64,000 nucleotides of DNA from Gemmatales bacterium. Lineage in GTDB: Bacteria > Planctomycetota > Planctomycetia > Gemmatales > Gemmataceae. The translations under genes were made by a program, and so were the position numbers. Position 1 is the stretch's first letter, and every line of letters begins with the position of its first letter. Positions 1 to 9,143 of the stretch are shown here, in pieces. The stretch lies in contig BPJP01000009.1 of the NCBI GenBank assembly GCA_026004675.1, forward strand, positions 124,001 to 188,000, given 5' to 3'. The notes beneath the pieces were generated by a model. It was not told the origin of the DNA. It did not search any database and saw only the letters and a program-made list of their open reading frames with translations.

Positions 1-1
1 C

Positions 2-1099
2 GCCATTATGGGCAACTGCGTGGCTGGCGGAGGCTACCTTCCGGTCCTGTGCGACAAGCTGCTCATGACCGAGGGAAGCGGGTTGTACCTGGCCGGGCCA
101 GCCCTGGTAAAAGCAGCCATCGGCCAGACGGTCAGTCACGAAGAACTTGGCGGCGCCCAAATGCACGCTGCCATCAGCGGCACGATCGACTTTCGCGAAG
201 CCAACGACGAGGCTTGTATCGAGCGATTACGACGACTGATCGCGACCCTGCCAGAGGACAGCCACCATGTCGATGTCCATCTACCCAACCAGCCCAAAGG
301 CCCCCTGGATCGCTTTGTCCCATCGGAAAACGAACGGTGGCGAGAGTACGATGTGCGTGAATTGATTGCAGACATCCTCGACGACGGCCCGTTTGACGAA
401 TACAAGGCAGAATACGGCCAGTCGCTCGTGTGCGGCTACGGTCGCATGGGAGGGGCGGCGGTCGGTGTCGTTGCCAATCAGCATTGTCGCATCAAACTGG
501 CCAACGGCGCTTTGCAGTACGGCGGCGTGATTTATGTCGACAGCGCCAACAAAGCGGCCCGCTTCGTGATGGATTGCAACCAATCGCGTGTGCCGATCCT
601 CTTTTTGCAAGACGTGAACGGTTTCATGGTGGGCCGAGAGTCGGAACAAGCGGGTATCATCCGCGCTGGCGCCAAACTCGTCAACACGATCGCCAACAGT
701 GTCGTGCCAAAGATCACCTTGATTCTTGGCGGTTCATTCGGCGCCGGCAACTACGCGCTGTGCGGCAAAGCGTTCGATCCACGTTTCATTTTCGCCTGGC
801 CTTGTGCTCGTTACGCCGTCATGGGCGGCGAACAAGCAGCCAGCACGCTGCTCGAGATCACCATTTCCGCTTTGAAACGTTCCGGGCACGAACCAGATGC
901 AGCCGAACTGCTACAACTGCGAAAAAAAATCGAAGACAGCTACAATGAGAAAATGGACATACGCTACGGCGCCGCCAGGCTGTGGGTGGACAAGATCGTC
1001 ATGCCCGAGGAAACGCGACAAGCCTTGCTTCTGGCTCTCGACGTAGCCAAACGATATGATGACGGTCGTCCCTTTTGCACAGGAGTTTTACAAGTATAG
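2..1099 (+). CDS. Acyl-CoA carboxylase, carboxyltransferase (beta) subunit, 5' partial
   Basis: The reading frame is open from the window edge, so the true start lies outside; about 365 residues are visible of a family usually near 530. The protein would move the carboxyl group from carboxybiotin to an acyl-CoA (propionyl-, methylcrotonyl- or geranyl-CoA type). The C-terminal carboxyltransferase half is clear: the glycine-rich stretch GGSFGAGNYALCGKAF forms the acyl-CoA and oxyanion site, followed by FAWPCARYAVMGGEQAA. The order of motifs resembles methylcrotonyl-CoA carboxylase beta subunits, but substrate cannot be fixed from sequence alone. The biotin carboxylase/carrier partner is not in the window. 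The next gene is 71 bases downstream on the same strand and looks unrelated. Confidence 0.88.
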   Translation, partial: AIMGNCVAGGGYLPVLCDKLLMTEGSGLYLAGPALVKAAIGQTVSHEELGGAQMHAAISGTIDFREANDEACIERLRRLIATLPEDSHHVDVHLPNQPKGPLDRFVPSENERWREYDVRELIADILDDGPFDEYKAEYGQSLVCGYGRMGGAAVGVVANQHCRIKLANGALQYGGVIYVDSANKAARFVMDCNQSRVPILFLQDVNGFMVGRESEQAGIIRAGAKLVNTIANSVVPKITLILGGSFGAGNYALCGKAFDPRFIFAWPCARYAVMGGEQAASTLLEITISALKRSGHEPDAAELLQLRKKIEDSYNEKMDIRYGAARLWVDKIVMPEETRQALLLALDVAKRYDDGRPFCTGVLQV

Positions 1100-1170
1100 G
1101 CAGCGCCCACTGCCGGGATGTTGGGCGACAATGAGCGCACAGGTAAAAAACATCAAATAAAGGAACTGGC

Positions 1171-3597
1171 ATGCCGGCTCTATTCGCGACGACGCTGTTC
1201 GTCAGTGCCACCTTGTTGTTTCTGGTGCAGCCGATGATCGCCAAGATGATTCTGCCGAAATTCGGTGGAACACCGGCGGTTTGGAATACCTGTATGGTCT
1301 TTTTTCAGGCCGTTTTATTAGCCGGCTACAGCTATGCTCATTACATCACGACGCGATTTGACATTCGCCGGCAAACTACGATTCAAGTGACGTTGCTGGC
1401 AGTCGCCGCCGCTACGCTTTTGGGTGCCTACCTCTACGACGGTCAACCTCCCGTCGCTATTCGCCAGGACCCGCCCGGCGAAGACAACCCTGTTCCGTGG
1501 CTGTTATTTATGCTGCTGGTAGCCATCGGCATTCCTTTCTTCATGCTTTCGACCGGTGCGCCGCTTCTGCAGAAATGGTTTGCCGCCACTGGCCATCCTT
1601 CCGCCAAGGATCCCTACTTTCTGTACGCCGCCAGCAACGCCGGCAGTATGCTCGCACTTGTCTTTTACCCGCAGTTTCTGGAGCGAGAATTCCGTCTCCC
1701 CGTGCAAAGCTGGATCTGGACTACGGGCTTTCTCGTGTTGGTTGGACTGACAGCAACCTGCGCGTATAAGCTGCGCCACCCCGACAGCAAAGGCGAACGC
1801 AAGTCGAAACACAAAAAACAGCCGATAGCAACCGATACGGAAACAGATGCCGAGGATGCTGGTCCCCCACCAGGCGGCTGGCAGAAACTCCACTGGGTCG
1901 CGCTTGCTTTCGTGCCTTCCAGCCTTATGCTCGGCGCGACGACCTACATGTCCACGGATATTGCACCGATCCCCTTGATTTGGGTCATTCCGCTGGCTCT
2001 TTATTTGTTGTCTTTCATCCTGGTTTTCGCCCGCTTGCCGGTAGCGGTGCACAATTTCATGATCCTGACTCTGCCGGTGCTGGTTCTCTTGCAGATGTTC
2101 ATGACGCTCTCCGAGACCAACGGTCCATTGACGATGATCATCTGCCTTCACTTGTTGACCTTGTTCGCGGTAGCCATGGTCTGCCATGGCGAGTTGGCCA
2201 GGCAGCGTCCTGCTACCAGGTATTTGACTACCTTCTACTTGTTGATGTCGTTGGGGGGCGTACTGGGCGGCATGTTCAACGCTTTGATCGCGCCACTGGT
2301 CTTTAACACGATCGTTGAATACCCCTTGGTGCTGGTCCTCGCGTGTTTGTTGATGCCGCCATTGGAGGAAATCAGCCAGACCCGGGTTCAAAAGGTGCTC
2401 GACTACGTCTTGCCAGTCGTGTTGGCGGGCTTGAGTTACGGTCTCTTGGTAAAACTCAGCGGCGCTGAAGGCATGGCCCAATTGAAGAGAGTGTATTCCT
2501 ATATTGGCAGCGTTCTCGATGATTACACGCCCGACGAAGAACGATTCCAGAATCTGGTGTTGTTCGGCATTCCGGCGTTGTTGTGCTATTCGTTCGTTGC
2601 CCGACCGATCCGTTTCGCCTTGGGTGTCGGTGGCATCTTCCTGGCTAGCGCTCTGTATACCGTTTACGTCGAAGATACGGGGGTCATTCTTCGCGACCGC
2701 AGTTTCTTCGGTCTTTTGAAAGTGGAACAAACGCAGTTTCAGAGCATACCCAACTATCGTCGGCTCGTGCACGGAACGACGTTGCACGGCAAACAGTGCA
2801 TCGACCATCCGGATATCGTCAAACTCGGCGCGTTCATGGCGCCTTTTTGTGCCAAGGGCGCCGATGGCGTTCTGCTCATGGCTGCCGGACGCGATAAATG
2901 GGATCGAAAGGGACCACGACCTCTCACCTATTACGCTCTCGATGGGCCGATCGGTCAGGTCATCGGCAGTTTCAATTGGGAACGAATCACCAAGAAACGG
3001 CTTGGTTTGATCGGCCTGGGCACTGGTTCGTTGGCGGCCTACGGCAAACCAGGAATGAAGATCACTTTTTTCGAAATCGATCCCACGGTTGTGCACATCG
3101 CCAACAACTACTTCGATTATTTGCGCACCTGTGAGGCGGAAACCGAGATCGTTCTGGGAGACGCCCGACTCTCCTTGAAAAACCGAATCGAAGACGGCAC
3201 CTTTGACATCCTGGTTGTCGATGCTTTCAGCTCCGATGCCATCCCGTTTCATTTGATCACCAAAGAAGCGCTGGAGTTGTACCTGAAACGGTTGAAGCCG
3301 GACGGCATCGTCGCGTTTCACATTTCCAATCGCTACCTCAATCTGCGACCGGTTGTCGCGAACCTCGCAGCAGCGGTCGACCCGCCGGTGGTCGGCCTCG
3401 TCGCCAATGACGAGGAGAATTGGTTTACGGGCAAAGCGGGTTCGACGTGGGTGATCGTAGCGCGGCGGCAGGAAGACTTCGGCAGGCTGGTACGTGATAG
3501 CCGATGGGAGCCGCTCGAACCTCACCGCGATGAGCGGGTTGGCGTATGGACAGATGATTTTTCCAATTTGTTGAGCGTATTCGACTGGGGTTTTTGA
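1171..3597 (+). CDS. Membrane protein fused to spermidine-synthase-like domain
   Basis: The 808-residue protein has two parts. Residues 1 to about 500 are strongly hydrophobic with many predicted membrane segments, broken by a charged linker near residues 205-230. Residues about 600-790 form a class I methyltransferase-like fold of the spermidine synthase family: GLIGLGTGSLAAYG is the nucleotide-binding loop, FFEIDP ends strand 2 with the acidic residue, and VVDAFSSDAIP is the active-site loop. In this fused family the aminopropyl-transfer function is unproven. The DAFSSDAIP loop departs from the DSSDP-type loop of true spermidine synthases, so substrate is unknown. The start is supported by AAGGA six bases upstream. 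It lies 31 bases before ubiE. Confidence 0.82.
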   Translation: MPALFATTLFVSATLLFLVQPMIAKMILPKFGGTPAVWNTCMVFFQAVLLAGYSYAHYITTRFDIRRQTTIQVTLLAVAAATLLGAYLYDGQPPVAIRQDPPGEDNPVPWLLFMLLVAIGIPFFMLSTGAPLLQKWFAATGHPSAKDPYFLYAASNAGSMLALVFYPQFLEREFRLPVQSWIWTTGFLVLVGLTATCAYKLRHPDSKGERKSKHKKQPIATDTETDAEDAGPPPGGWQKLHWVALAFVPSSLMLGATTYMSTDIAPIPLIWVIPLALYLLSFILVFARLPVAVHNFMILTLPVLVLLQMFMTLSETNGPLTMIICLHLLTLFAVAMVCHGELARQRPATRYLTTFYLLMSLGGVLGGMFNALIAPLVFNTIVEYPLVLVLACLLMPPLEEISQTRVQKVLDYVLPVVLAGLSYGLLVKLSGAEGMAQLKRVYSYIGSVLDDYTPDEERFQNLVLFGIPALLCYSFVARPIRFALGVGGIFLASALYTVYVEDTGVILRDRSFFGLLKVEQTQFQSIPNYRRLVHGTTLHGKQCIDHPDIVKLGAFMAPFCAKGADGVLLMAAGRDKWDRKGPRPLTYYALDGPIGQVIGSFNWERITKKRLGLIGLGTGSLAAYGKPGMKITFFEIDPTVVHIANNYFDYLRTCEAETEIVLGDARLSLKNRIEDGTFDILVVDAFSSDAIPFHLITKEALELYLKRLKPDGIVAFHISNRYLNLRPVVANLAAAVDPPVVGLVANDEENWFTGKAGSTWVIVARRQEDFGRLVRDSRWEPLEPHRDERVGVWTDDFSNLLSVFDWGF

Positions 3598-3628
3598 ACG
3601 CCTGTCGCGTTTTGCACGTTATTGTTGC

Positions 3629-4357
3629 ATGAGCATGCCGACCTCGCTTTTGGATAAACGAGAAGCTCGCATTCGCCGAATGTTTGGTGCGATTGCACCG
3701 ACGTATGACCTGCTCAACCACCTGCTGAGCCTGAACATTGATCACTATTGGCGCTGGCGGACGACGCGACTGGTGCCGCCGAGGGGCTGCGCTCCGATTT
3801 TAGACTTGTGCACAGGGACGGGGGATTTGTCCCTCGCCTATGACAAGGCGGCCGGCAAGAAGGTGCCGATCGTCGGCGCGGATTTTTGCCATGAGATGTT
3901 AGTTCGGGCGGTGCGCAAAGCGGAGCGGCGTCGGGCCAGTGGACGGATTCGCTTCGTGGAGGCCGACGCCCAAGCCTTGCCGTTCCCCGACAATCATTTC
4001 CAAATCACTGCCGTCGCTTTCGGATTGCGCAATGTAACCGATCCCGATCGTGGCCTGGAAGAGATGGTCCGCGTGACGAGGCCGGGGGGAAGGGTTGCGA
4101 TCCTCGAATTCTCCCAACCGCGGGCACCTTTGCTGGGGCGACTTTATCGTTTCTATTTCCACCGTGTTCTGCCTTTTGTCGGGCAAGCGATTTCGCGAAG
4201 CCAGGACCAGGCCTATCGTTATCTCCCCGAAAGTGTGCAGGAATTTCCCGACGGCGAGCGACTGGCTGCGAAATTGCAACAGCACGGCTTGCGCCAAATC
4301 TGCTGGCGATCCTTCACCGCCGGCATCGCCACGCTGTACTGGGGAGAAAAGCCTTAG
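3629..4357 (+). CDS. ubiE: Demethylmenaquinone / ubiquinone C-methyltransferase UbiE (MenG)
   Basis: This SAM-dependent methyltransferase catalyses the last C-methylation of menaquinone. The family signature FGAIAPTYDLLNHLLSLNIDHYWR is split here as an N-terminal Y-D-LLNH-LS-N-D--WR pattern (residues about 16-40). It is followed by DLCTGTGDLS as motif I, ADFCHEML after strand 2, and AFGLRNVTD with the RPGG region downstream. Its 242 residues match the usual length. A second ATG two codons in is an alternative start. Its stop codon overlaps the stop of the convergent lipase gene by four bases (TTAG), so the two genes share no intergenic terminator. Confidence 0.93.
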   Translation: MSMPTSLLDKREARIRRMFGAIAPTYDLLNHLLSLNIDHYWRWRTTRLVPPRGCAPILDLCTGTGDLSLAYDKAAGKKVPIVGADFCHEMLVRAVRKAERRRASGRIRFVEADAQALPFPDNHFQITAVAFGLRNVTDPDRGLEEMVRVTRPGGRVAILEFSQPRAPLLGRLYRFYFHRVLPFVGQAISRSQDQAYRYLPESVQEFPDGERLAAKLQQHGLRQICWRSFTAGIATLYWGEKP

Positions 4358-5172
4358 ACCAGCTGGTTTTCTTGCGTCATTTGCTTTTCCAATGCCGACA
4401 AACGGCGGACGATGTCGACATACTGCGGAATACGGTCGATTCGGTTTCCCAGCACTTGCTGAGCGGGACTCGACCAATTGACCAGGCTCAGGTGGTCGCC
4501 CTGCCAGATCTCAGTATGTTCCCCATAACTGGCAGACGCCACCGAGACGACGCCATCGTTGGGCCCTTCGGACCTGAACACGACGTCGTGTGGCAACTTC
4601 CATTCCGGGTGCAACCAGGTCGGCTCGAAAACGCCAGCCACGGAAAAATAGCGCACGTTGTCCGCGTCCAGCACCGTCTCATTAAAGTACAGGCAACTTT
4701 CCGTGGTCAGGTCGAAAAAGGCCTGATACGGAATTCCCAAGCGATCAAGCAACGGTTGCAAAACACGGGAAAAGCGTTCCAGGCACCAGTCGGCAAAGCT
4801 GCTTCCTCGGTGCGGCGTGCCGATCGTCGTCAATGAGCGGACGCGCCGCTCCATTCCTAAACACGAAATCAGATACCGGCAATCCAATCCCCCCATTGAA
4901 TGTGCGATCAGATGCACGGTTCCGCCGGGCACTTCGCGCTGCAAAAAGTCGCGCAATTCGTTCGCCCGATCCCGGATGCCGGATGTCGGGCTTAGTCGAG
5001 GCACCAAAACCTTGTTTCCCGCCGAGCGCAAAACTTCGGGAATTCCCGGAAAGTAATGCTTGAGCGTCAGTCCGAAAAGCTTCAATTCGTCATAGCCCAA
5101 CAGGCCATGAACCAGAACGACAGGAGACTCCAGTTTCGGTACAGTCTGCCCATTTGCTGCCGGTAGCGTCAA
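4354..5172 (-). CDS. Alpha/beta-hydrolase, triacylglycerol-lipase-like
   Basis: This is a lipase-type serine hydrolase of 272 residues. The N-terminal VVLVHGLLGYDELK has the HG oxyanion motif of bacterial lipases (I.1/I.2-like). HLIAHSMGGLD gives the nucleophile elbow with Ser92. NDGVVSVASA and GDHLSLVNW near the C terminus are the likely Asp and His positions of the triad. No signal peptide is evident, so it may act inside the cell or need another export route. The longest frame begins with TTG and has no ATG upstream in frame; a poorly placed AAGGG lies about ten bases before it, so the start is uncertain. It runs convergent to ubiE. Confidence 0.75.
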   Translation of the reverse strand: MTLPAANGQTVPKLESPVVLVHGLLGYDELKLFGLTLKHYFPGIPEVLRSAGNKVLVPRLSPTSGIRDRANELRDFLQREVPGGTVHLIAHSMGGLDCRYLISCLGMERRVRSLTTIGTPHRGSSFADWCLERFSRVLQPLLDRLGIPYQAFFDLTTESCLYFNETVLDADNVRYFSVAGVFEPTWLHPEWKLPHDVVFRSEGPNDGVVSVASASYGEHTEIWQGDHLSLVNWSSPAQQVLGNRIDRIPQYVDIVRRLSALEKQMTQENQLV

Positions 5173-5324
5173 GCTGGTGGTCCCTTCGACGGATCGGAAT
5201 TGTGGATTCCTTGGTTGGGGTACGTCGTTATTCTGCTATGTGTTGGCTGGAATCGCAATGCTAAACGGATACTTTCCAATCATCGCTAAGCGGTTGTCGC
5301 ATTTGCTGGGAACCCGAGATTGGA

Positions 5325-5364
5325 AAGCCCCGACAGCGATCAGGGGCGAGAATGGCCGGGGCTT
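5325..5364. other. Inverted repeat AAGCCCCG / CGGGGCTT with 24-base loop
   Basis: Eight-base arms lie at 5325-5332 and 5357-5364, between the lipase start and the AAA gene stop. It sits where the minus-strand AAA gene could end, but there is no U-tract after either arm and the loop is long. The rest of 5173-5429 shows no gene. Confidence 0.3.
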
Positions 5365-5429
5365 CCCTTGATCTTACTTCGTCCGCGGTCGCATCGAATC
5401 TTTAGGGCCAAAGAAATTTTCAATTTGTC

Positions 5430-7055
5430 CTACGCGCTGTTTTTCGTATTCTCCAGCACTGGTCCGTACCGCAGGATTGCCTTCATCTGTTCCACTGTAA
5501 CGGCGCCATCGGGATAGAGAATTTTAGCCAGCCGCGTAAAATTGCGAATTTGCCTGCCGTTGAGTTCCACGGCGGCCAGGTCGTCGAGCGCGCCATCTGT
5601 CAACTTCAACTTGGCCGAGGTCAACATTGTGTTCCAGATCGCTTTGCGCGCTTGGTAGTCGAGGTCGGGATACTCGAGGGCAAGCATAACTCGGCTCAAG
5701 ACTGCGTGGTCGAGTACTTCGGGGCGGTTGGTCGTCAAGAACAGAATGCCCTGGTAATAGTCCAATAACCTGAGAAAAATGCCGACGATCGCCGAGCGCT
5801 CGAGGTCTTCGCCTCGCTGAGTGAGAAAGATTTCGCACTCGTCGAATTGCAACACGGCATTCCAGCGTGCGACGCGGGTGAAGACCTTGTGCAGTTTTTC
5901 CTCGACCTCCGCAACGCTCGTCCCCAGTTCGCCGAGTTCCAGGACATACAGAGGTCGTTCCGTCTGTTCGGCATATACCTCGGCGGTCAAGGTTTTGCCG
6001 ACTCCCGGGTTGCCGCTCGCCAGAATCACCACCCCGCCATGCTTGCCTTGGATCAAGTCGCCGAACAGACTTTCCACCGGGGTGTTGAACACGCGCGTCA
6101 GGATCGACAGCATTTCGGCGGGGAGGTGCAATTTGCTCATCGCGTTTTTGTCGAATTCGTACGGTGCAATATCGTCGATGTCGGCATAGACATACGTCTT
6201 CAAATCGAGGCTGAAGACTCGTACCAATGGCAAGCGGCTGACGAATTCCTCGCTTTGGCTGAACTGCGAAAAGTAGTGCCTTTGGTCTTCCGCCACTTCG
6301 AGTTCCGACTCGACCACGGCTTTCCTCGGCAGCTCCTCCGTCCCCAAAGCACGCGACTCCAAATGCGACCACCACCATTGGTCGGCGAGGTTCAAAACCG
6401 GACCTTTCACCAGCACCAGCCGGCCATTCTCCCGCGCGGCACGTTCGGCGCGGACCAGCTTCAAGTTGAATGCAGCAGAGGAGGTCTGCATGCGCCGCAA
6501 CCCGAATTCATGCAGAATATCCACCACTTTCCGCTCGCGGCGGCGACCACTTTCGTCAAAAAACAAATCCGAGTAAACGCAAAAATTCACATTGTGAGTG
6601 CATTCGCAAAACGATAGCGTCCCCTGCAGCAAAACCGTTTTGCTGATATGCGCGCGGTCGTGCAGAAACTGGACCGTCAACGTGATGGGATACCACCGCC
6701 CGTTCAGGAAAATCTCGCAGTTGGGGGCATTGCCTCCCAGCAGCACGAAAGTCGAAGCGAATTCGATGGGAGAACTGACCTCCGTTTCATAGACGGCCTG
6801 GCGATTCACGTCGCGGAAGCCCGTCATGCCGTAAACCTGCATGGCCACGACCGCACGCTGGTTCGCCGTCAACCTCGCATCGTCGAGGAGAGCACGCAGA
6901 AACGCTAACGGCAATTCGGATACCTGAGCCGACACCGATCCCCGGCCGTTGCTACGCGCCAGGATCGCTTCGACAATGGATTGCTCGTCATCCGTCAACA
7001 CACTTCGTTCACGAGCACATTCGAGCACTTCCCGTTTGATGTTCAATTTTGCCAT
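5430..7055 (-). CDS. AAA-family ATPase, unknown function
   Basis: The protein of about 541 residues has one C-terminal AAA module. Its Walker A is GNPGVGKTLTAE, Walker B is AVLQFDECEIFL, and LFLTTNRPEVLDHAVLSR gives the sensor 1 and arginine-finger region. The N-terminal half (about 1-300) has no motif I recognise. The frame opens further upstream, but I place the start at the ATG beginning MAKLNIKREV: CGGAG lies seven bases before it, and the upstream extension has poor coding character. The ECEIF at Walker B resembles classical AAA proteases and remodelers. With a long unknown N-terminal domain it is probably a substrate-specific remodeler. No partner gene is adjacent. Confidence 0.75.
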   Translation of the reverse strand: MAKLNIKREVLECARERSVLTDDEQSIVEAILARSNGRGSVSAQVSELPLAFLRALLDDARLTANQRAVVAMQVYGMTGFRDVNRQAVYETEVSSPIEFASTFVLLGGNAPNCEIFLNGRWYPITLTVQFLHDRAHISKTVLLQGTLSFCECTHNVNFCVYSDLFFDESGRRRERKVVDILHEFGLRRMQTSSAAFNLKLVRAERAARENGRLVLVKGPVLNLADQWWWSHLESRALGTEELPRKAVVESELEVAEDQRHYFSQFSQSEEFVSRLPLVRVFSLDLKTYVYADIDDIAPYEFDKNAMSKLHLPAEMLSILTRVFNTPVESLFGDLIQGKHGGVVILASGNPGVGKTLTAEVYAEQTERPLYVLELGELGTSVAEVEEKLHKVFTRVARWNAVLQFDECEIFLTQRGEDLERSAIVGIFLRLLDYYQGILFLTTNRPEVLDHAVLSRVMLALEYPDLDYQARKAIWNTMLTSAKLKLTDGALDDLAAVELNGRQIRNFTRLAKILYPDGAVTVEQMKAILRYGPVLENTKNSA

Positions 7056-7387
7056 GACTTGCTCCGCACAATCTGTCCCGAAAGCGTCCTGTCGAGGTGA
7101 CACATCACTGACGCTTGAGGTTCGATATTGGTCCATTCTAAATCTAGAACGCGATTGGCCTTGTTGCACGGAATTAAAAAAGTGTGACCGCAGTGGGCGA
7201 TCCAACCCACGGCAATCAGCGGATTTTCGCCGGAGGCAGAGCGAAAAAGGGGAAAAGCGGCGAGGCGGTTTCTCCGCCTGCTTTGATCTGCGTTGGCCGA
7301 GACTTTTGGGTTACCCATTGACGGGCAGGGGCAAATTCGAAACGATGATACAAGCAGCCTATCACGCCATTGGAAGGAGGCCCTGCC
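7056..7387. other. Intergenic region with two hairpins
   Basis: This divergent intergenic region has no supportable gene. Two perfect short stem-loops are present: TTTTCGC (7224-7230) with GCGAAAA (7241-7247), and AGGCGG (7263-7268) with CCGCCT (7274-7279). Neither has a proper U-tract, and no clear sigma-70 promoter was seen. Confidence 0.35.
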
Positions 7388-7732
7388 ATGTTGCGCACCG
7401 TTTTTTCTACCCTCTTAGCCGCCGCTTTTATTGCCGTTGTTGCACATTCGCAGACGGACCAGAACCAGATCAAGGTCAAGGGGACCATCAAACTAGTTGA
7501 CCAGACCACTGGCAAGTTTCTTCTCCGCGTGCCGTCCGGCACTGGCTACAAATTCGTCGAGTACCGACTCGACAACAAGACGAAGTTCCTGGACAAGAAC
7601 GGCAAGAAAATCGAAGGTGGTTTCAAGAATAAAGTCTTTGCCAGTCCGAATAACAGGCCCTCGGTCAACGTCGAGCTGATCCTCGAAAAGGTGAACGGCA
7701 AAGAGGTACTCAAGGCCATCAGGGTCAAGTGA
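7388..7732 (+). CDS. Small secreted protein, unknown function
   Basis: The 114-residue protein starts at an ATG preceded by GGAAGGAGG eight bases upstream, a near-perfect ribosome site that rules out the in-frame TTG further up. The first roughly 22 residues (MLRTVFSTLLAAAFIAVVAHS) form a typical signal peptide, so it should be exported. The mature part is lysine- and asparagine-rich with alternating hydrophobic residues, suggesting a small beta-rich domain; I do not recognise the family. Its TGA stop overlaps the GTG start of the downstream glycosylase (GTGA), which implies translational coupling of an exported protein to a DNA-repair enzyme. That pairing is unexpected and may only reflect gene packing. 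Confidence 0.65.
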   Translation: MLRTVFSTLLAAAFIAVVAHSQTDQNQIKVKGTIKLVDQTTGKFLLRVPSGTGYKFVEYRLDNKTKFLDKNGKKIEGGFKNKVFASPNNRPSVNVELILEKVNGKEVLKAIRVK

Positions 7733-8487
7733 CAAAGCGCAGAAAATCAAGTCACTCCGAACCACGGCCAGCCGACTGCGCATCACAGAGGGCAGGTGGT
7801 TCGGACAAGGTAGCCGACTTGGAGCACCTCGCCCTGAGGATTTGTGCGTGTCGGCGTTGTCCTCGGCTCGTCGCATGGCGAGAAAAGGTCGCGAGAGAAA
7901 AACGGGCTGCCTTCGCCCAGGAAACCTACTGGGGGAAGCCGGTCCCAGGATTTGGCGATCCAAGGGCGAGTGTTTTGGTGTGTGGACTGGCTCCCGCTGC
8001 CCATGGCGCAAATCGTACGGGTCGCATCTTTACTGGCGATCGCTCTGGTGATTGGCTCTTCGAAGCGCTTTTCCAAACCGGCTTCGCCAACCAACCGCAT
8101 TCGACCCACCGCGACGACGGGTTGAAACTTTCGGGCTGCTACGTCACTGCTTGCGTCCGCTGTGCTCCACCGGCCAATCGTCCCACGACCGCTGAACGCG
8201 ACAATTGCCTCCCTTTCCTTGCCGAAGAACTGTCTTTACTAAAGAATGTGAAAGTGATCGTGTGTCTGGGTGCCTATGCCTGGGAGGGGATGCTTCGCGT
8301 CCTGCGCATGTCAGGCCACGAACGAAAACCCAAAGTGCGTTTCGCTCATGGTGCCCAGACGATGATCGGGCCGTATCATCTGCTCGGCTGTTACCACCCC
8401 AGCCAGCAGAATACCTTCACAGGTCGACTTACCAAACCGATGCTCGTCGGTATGTTGGAACGGGCACGCCAGCTTGCGGGATCGTGA
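7729..8487 (+). CDS. Uracil-DNA glycosylase, family 5 (UdgB-like)
   Basis: This base-excision repair enzyme removes uracil and related deaminated bases from DNA. Family 5 marks are present: motif A reads GLAPAAHGANRTGRIFTGD, where the usual catalytic Asp/Asn is replaced by the Ala-rich loop typical of UdgB. CYHPSQQNTFTGRLT is the C-terminal motif with the His. Cysteines in ICACRRCPRL and YVTACVRCAPP fit the iron-sulfur cluster ligands. Length of 252 residues is normal for the group. The start is a GTG overlapping the stop of the upstream secreted-protein gene. Confidence 0.88.
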   Translation: MTKRRKSSHSEPRPADCASQRAGGSDKVADLEHLALRICACRRCPRLVAWREKVAREKRAAFAQETYWGKPVPGFGDPRASVLVCGLAPAAHGANRTGRIFTGDRSGDWLFEALFQTGFANQPHSTHRDDGLKLSGCYVTACVRCAPPANRPTTAERDNCLPFLAEELSLLKNVKVIVCLGAYAWEGMLRVLRMSGHERKPKVRFAHGAQTMIGPYHLLGCYHPSQQNTFTGRLTKPMLVGMLERARQLAGS

Positions 8488-8581
8488 CCGCGATCGGCAG
8501 CGATGACAGCGTAGCGGCACCAGCATTGGAGGTATCTCGAAAATTCCAGCAAGCCGGTCGGCAAAATGGTGGCATGAAATA

Positions 8582-8610
8582 TTGACAAATTTGTCACCAT
8601 TCACTATCAG
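8582..8610 (+). promoter_or_regulatory. Candidate sigma-70 promoter TTGACA-N17-TATCAG
   Basis: A perfect -35 hexamer TTGACA (8582-8587) is followed after 17 bases by TATCAG (8605-8610). It lies in the 180-base gap after the glycosylase gene and points towards the DUF2294 region, with a predicted transcript start near 8617. Confidence 0.5.
8583..8596. promoter_or_regulatory. Perfect 14-bp palindrome TGACAAATTTGTCA (putative operator)
   Basis: The palindrome overlaps the -35 element of the candidate promoter at 8582-8610, a position where a bound dimer would block polymerase. It resembles half-sites of several dimeric regulators including the CRP/FNR superfamily; the regulator is unknown. Confidence 0.45.
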
Positions 8611-8667
8611 TGATCCGAAGCGGAACTCTGTAAAGAGGTACCATTTGGACAATGGAGTGGCTGGCAG

Positions 8668-8982
8668 ATGCAAAACAGGCTGCGATTCCCCGTGCATCGG
8701 TTGGCGGTAGCTTGCCTTGTTTTCGCTTTCGCCGTCCCCAGTGGCAGCGTCCGTGCTAGTTTATCTGGTTGGGGCGCGGCAGGCTGGGTTCAAGACAGCG
8801 AGGTCGAAGAGAAGACGTCTCAACAGGAGACGCTACTGCATTCTGCCCGCAAGCAACGTGTCCGGAACACATCGCGTTCACGGATCTCACTTCCGAGTTC
8901 TCGCCGGGAATCTGAACGTTCTCATTTCCCACGTCCCCATCGTACCTTTGGCAGTTCTCACTGTTACCCGCTGCGTTGTTAG
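8668..8982 (+). CDS. Hypothetical protein with signal-peptide-like N terminus
   Basis: This 104-residue frame begins with a credible signal sequence (two Arg, then LAVACLVFAFAV and an A-x-A-like end near residue 30). After about residue 60 the composition becomes Arg/Ser-rich and does not look like a folded protein. Two other frames are also open through 8717-9109, so the gene may be degraded or frameshifted. No Shine-Dalgarno sequence is convincing. It lies directly downstream of the palindromic promoter and before the DUF2294 gene. I do not recognise a family. Confidence 0.3.
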   Translation: MQNRLRFPVHRLAVACLVFAFAVPSGSVRASLSGWGAAGWVQDSEVEEKTSQQETLLHSARKQRVRNTSRSRISLPSSRRESERSHFPRPHRTFGSSHCYPLRC

Positions 8983-9143
8983 CAACGCAAACGTCCTTGA
9001 AACACGCAAATGGCCGGCTGGACGGTATGGCTGGTCGGCACTTTGCATCGGCAGTGATGGCTGGGTTCTCTGGAATAACGCAGGTCCGGAGAAACAAGCC
9101 GGGTCGTAAGCTCTACGGCTACATCTCGGCTCCCTTGGTACGG

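Noticed and set aside
1504..3525. Long minus-strand frame of 673 codons
   Set aside because: It is a shadow of the spermidine-synthase-like gene: composition is Gln/His/Arg-rich without motifs, while the plus strand has clear domains.
5325..5364. Terminator for the AAA ATPase gene
   Set aside because: The inverted repeat has a 24-base loop and no U-tract on either strand; listed only as an inverted repeat.
5173..5429. Sigma-54 promoter (TGGC...GC) upstream of the lipase gene
   Set aside because: The GG and GC dinucleotides are not at the required 10-base spacing; no convincing -24/-12 site was found in the intergenic regions I checked.
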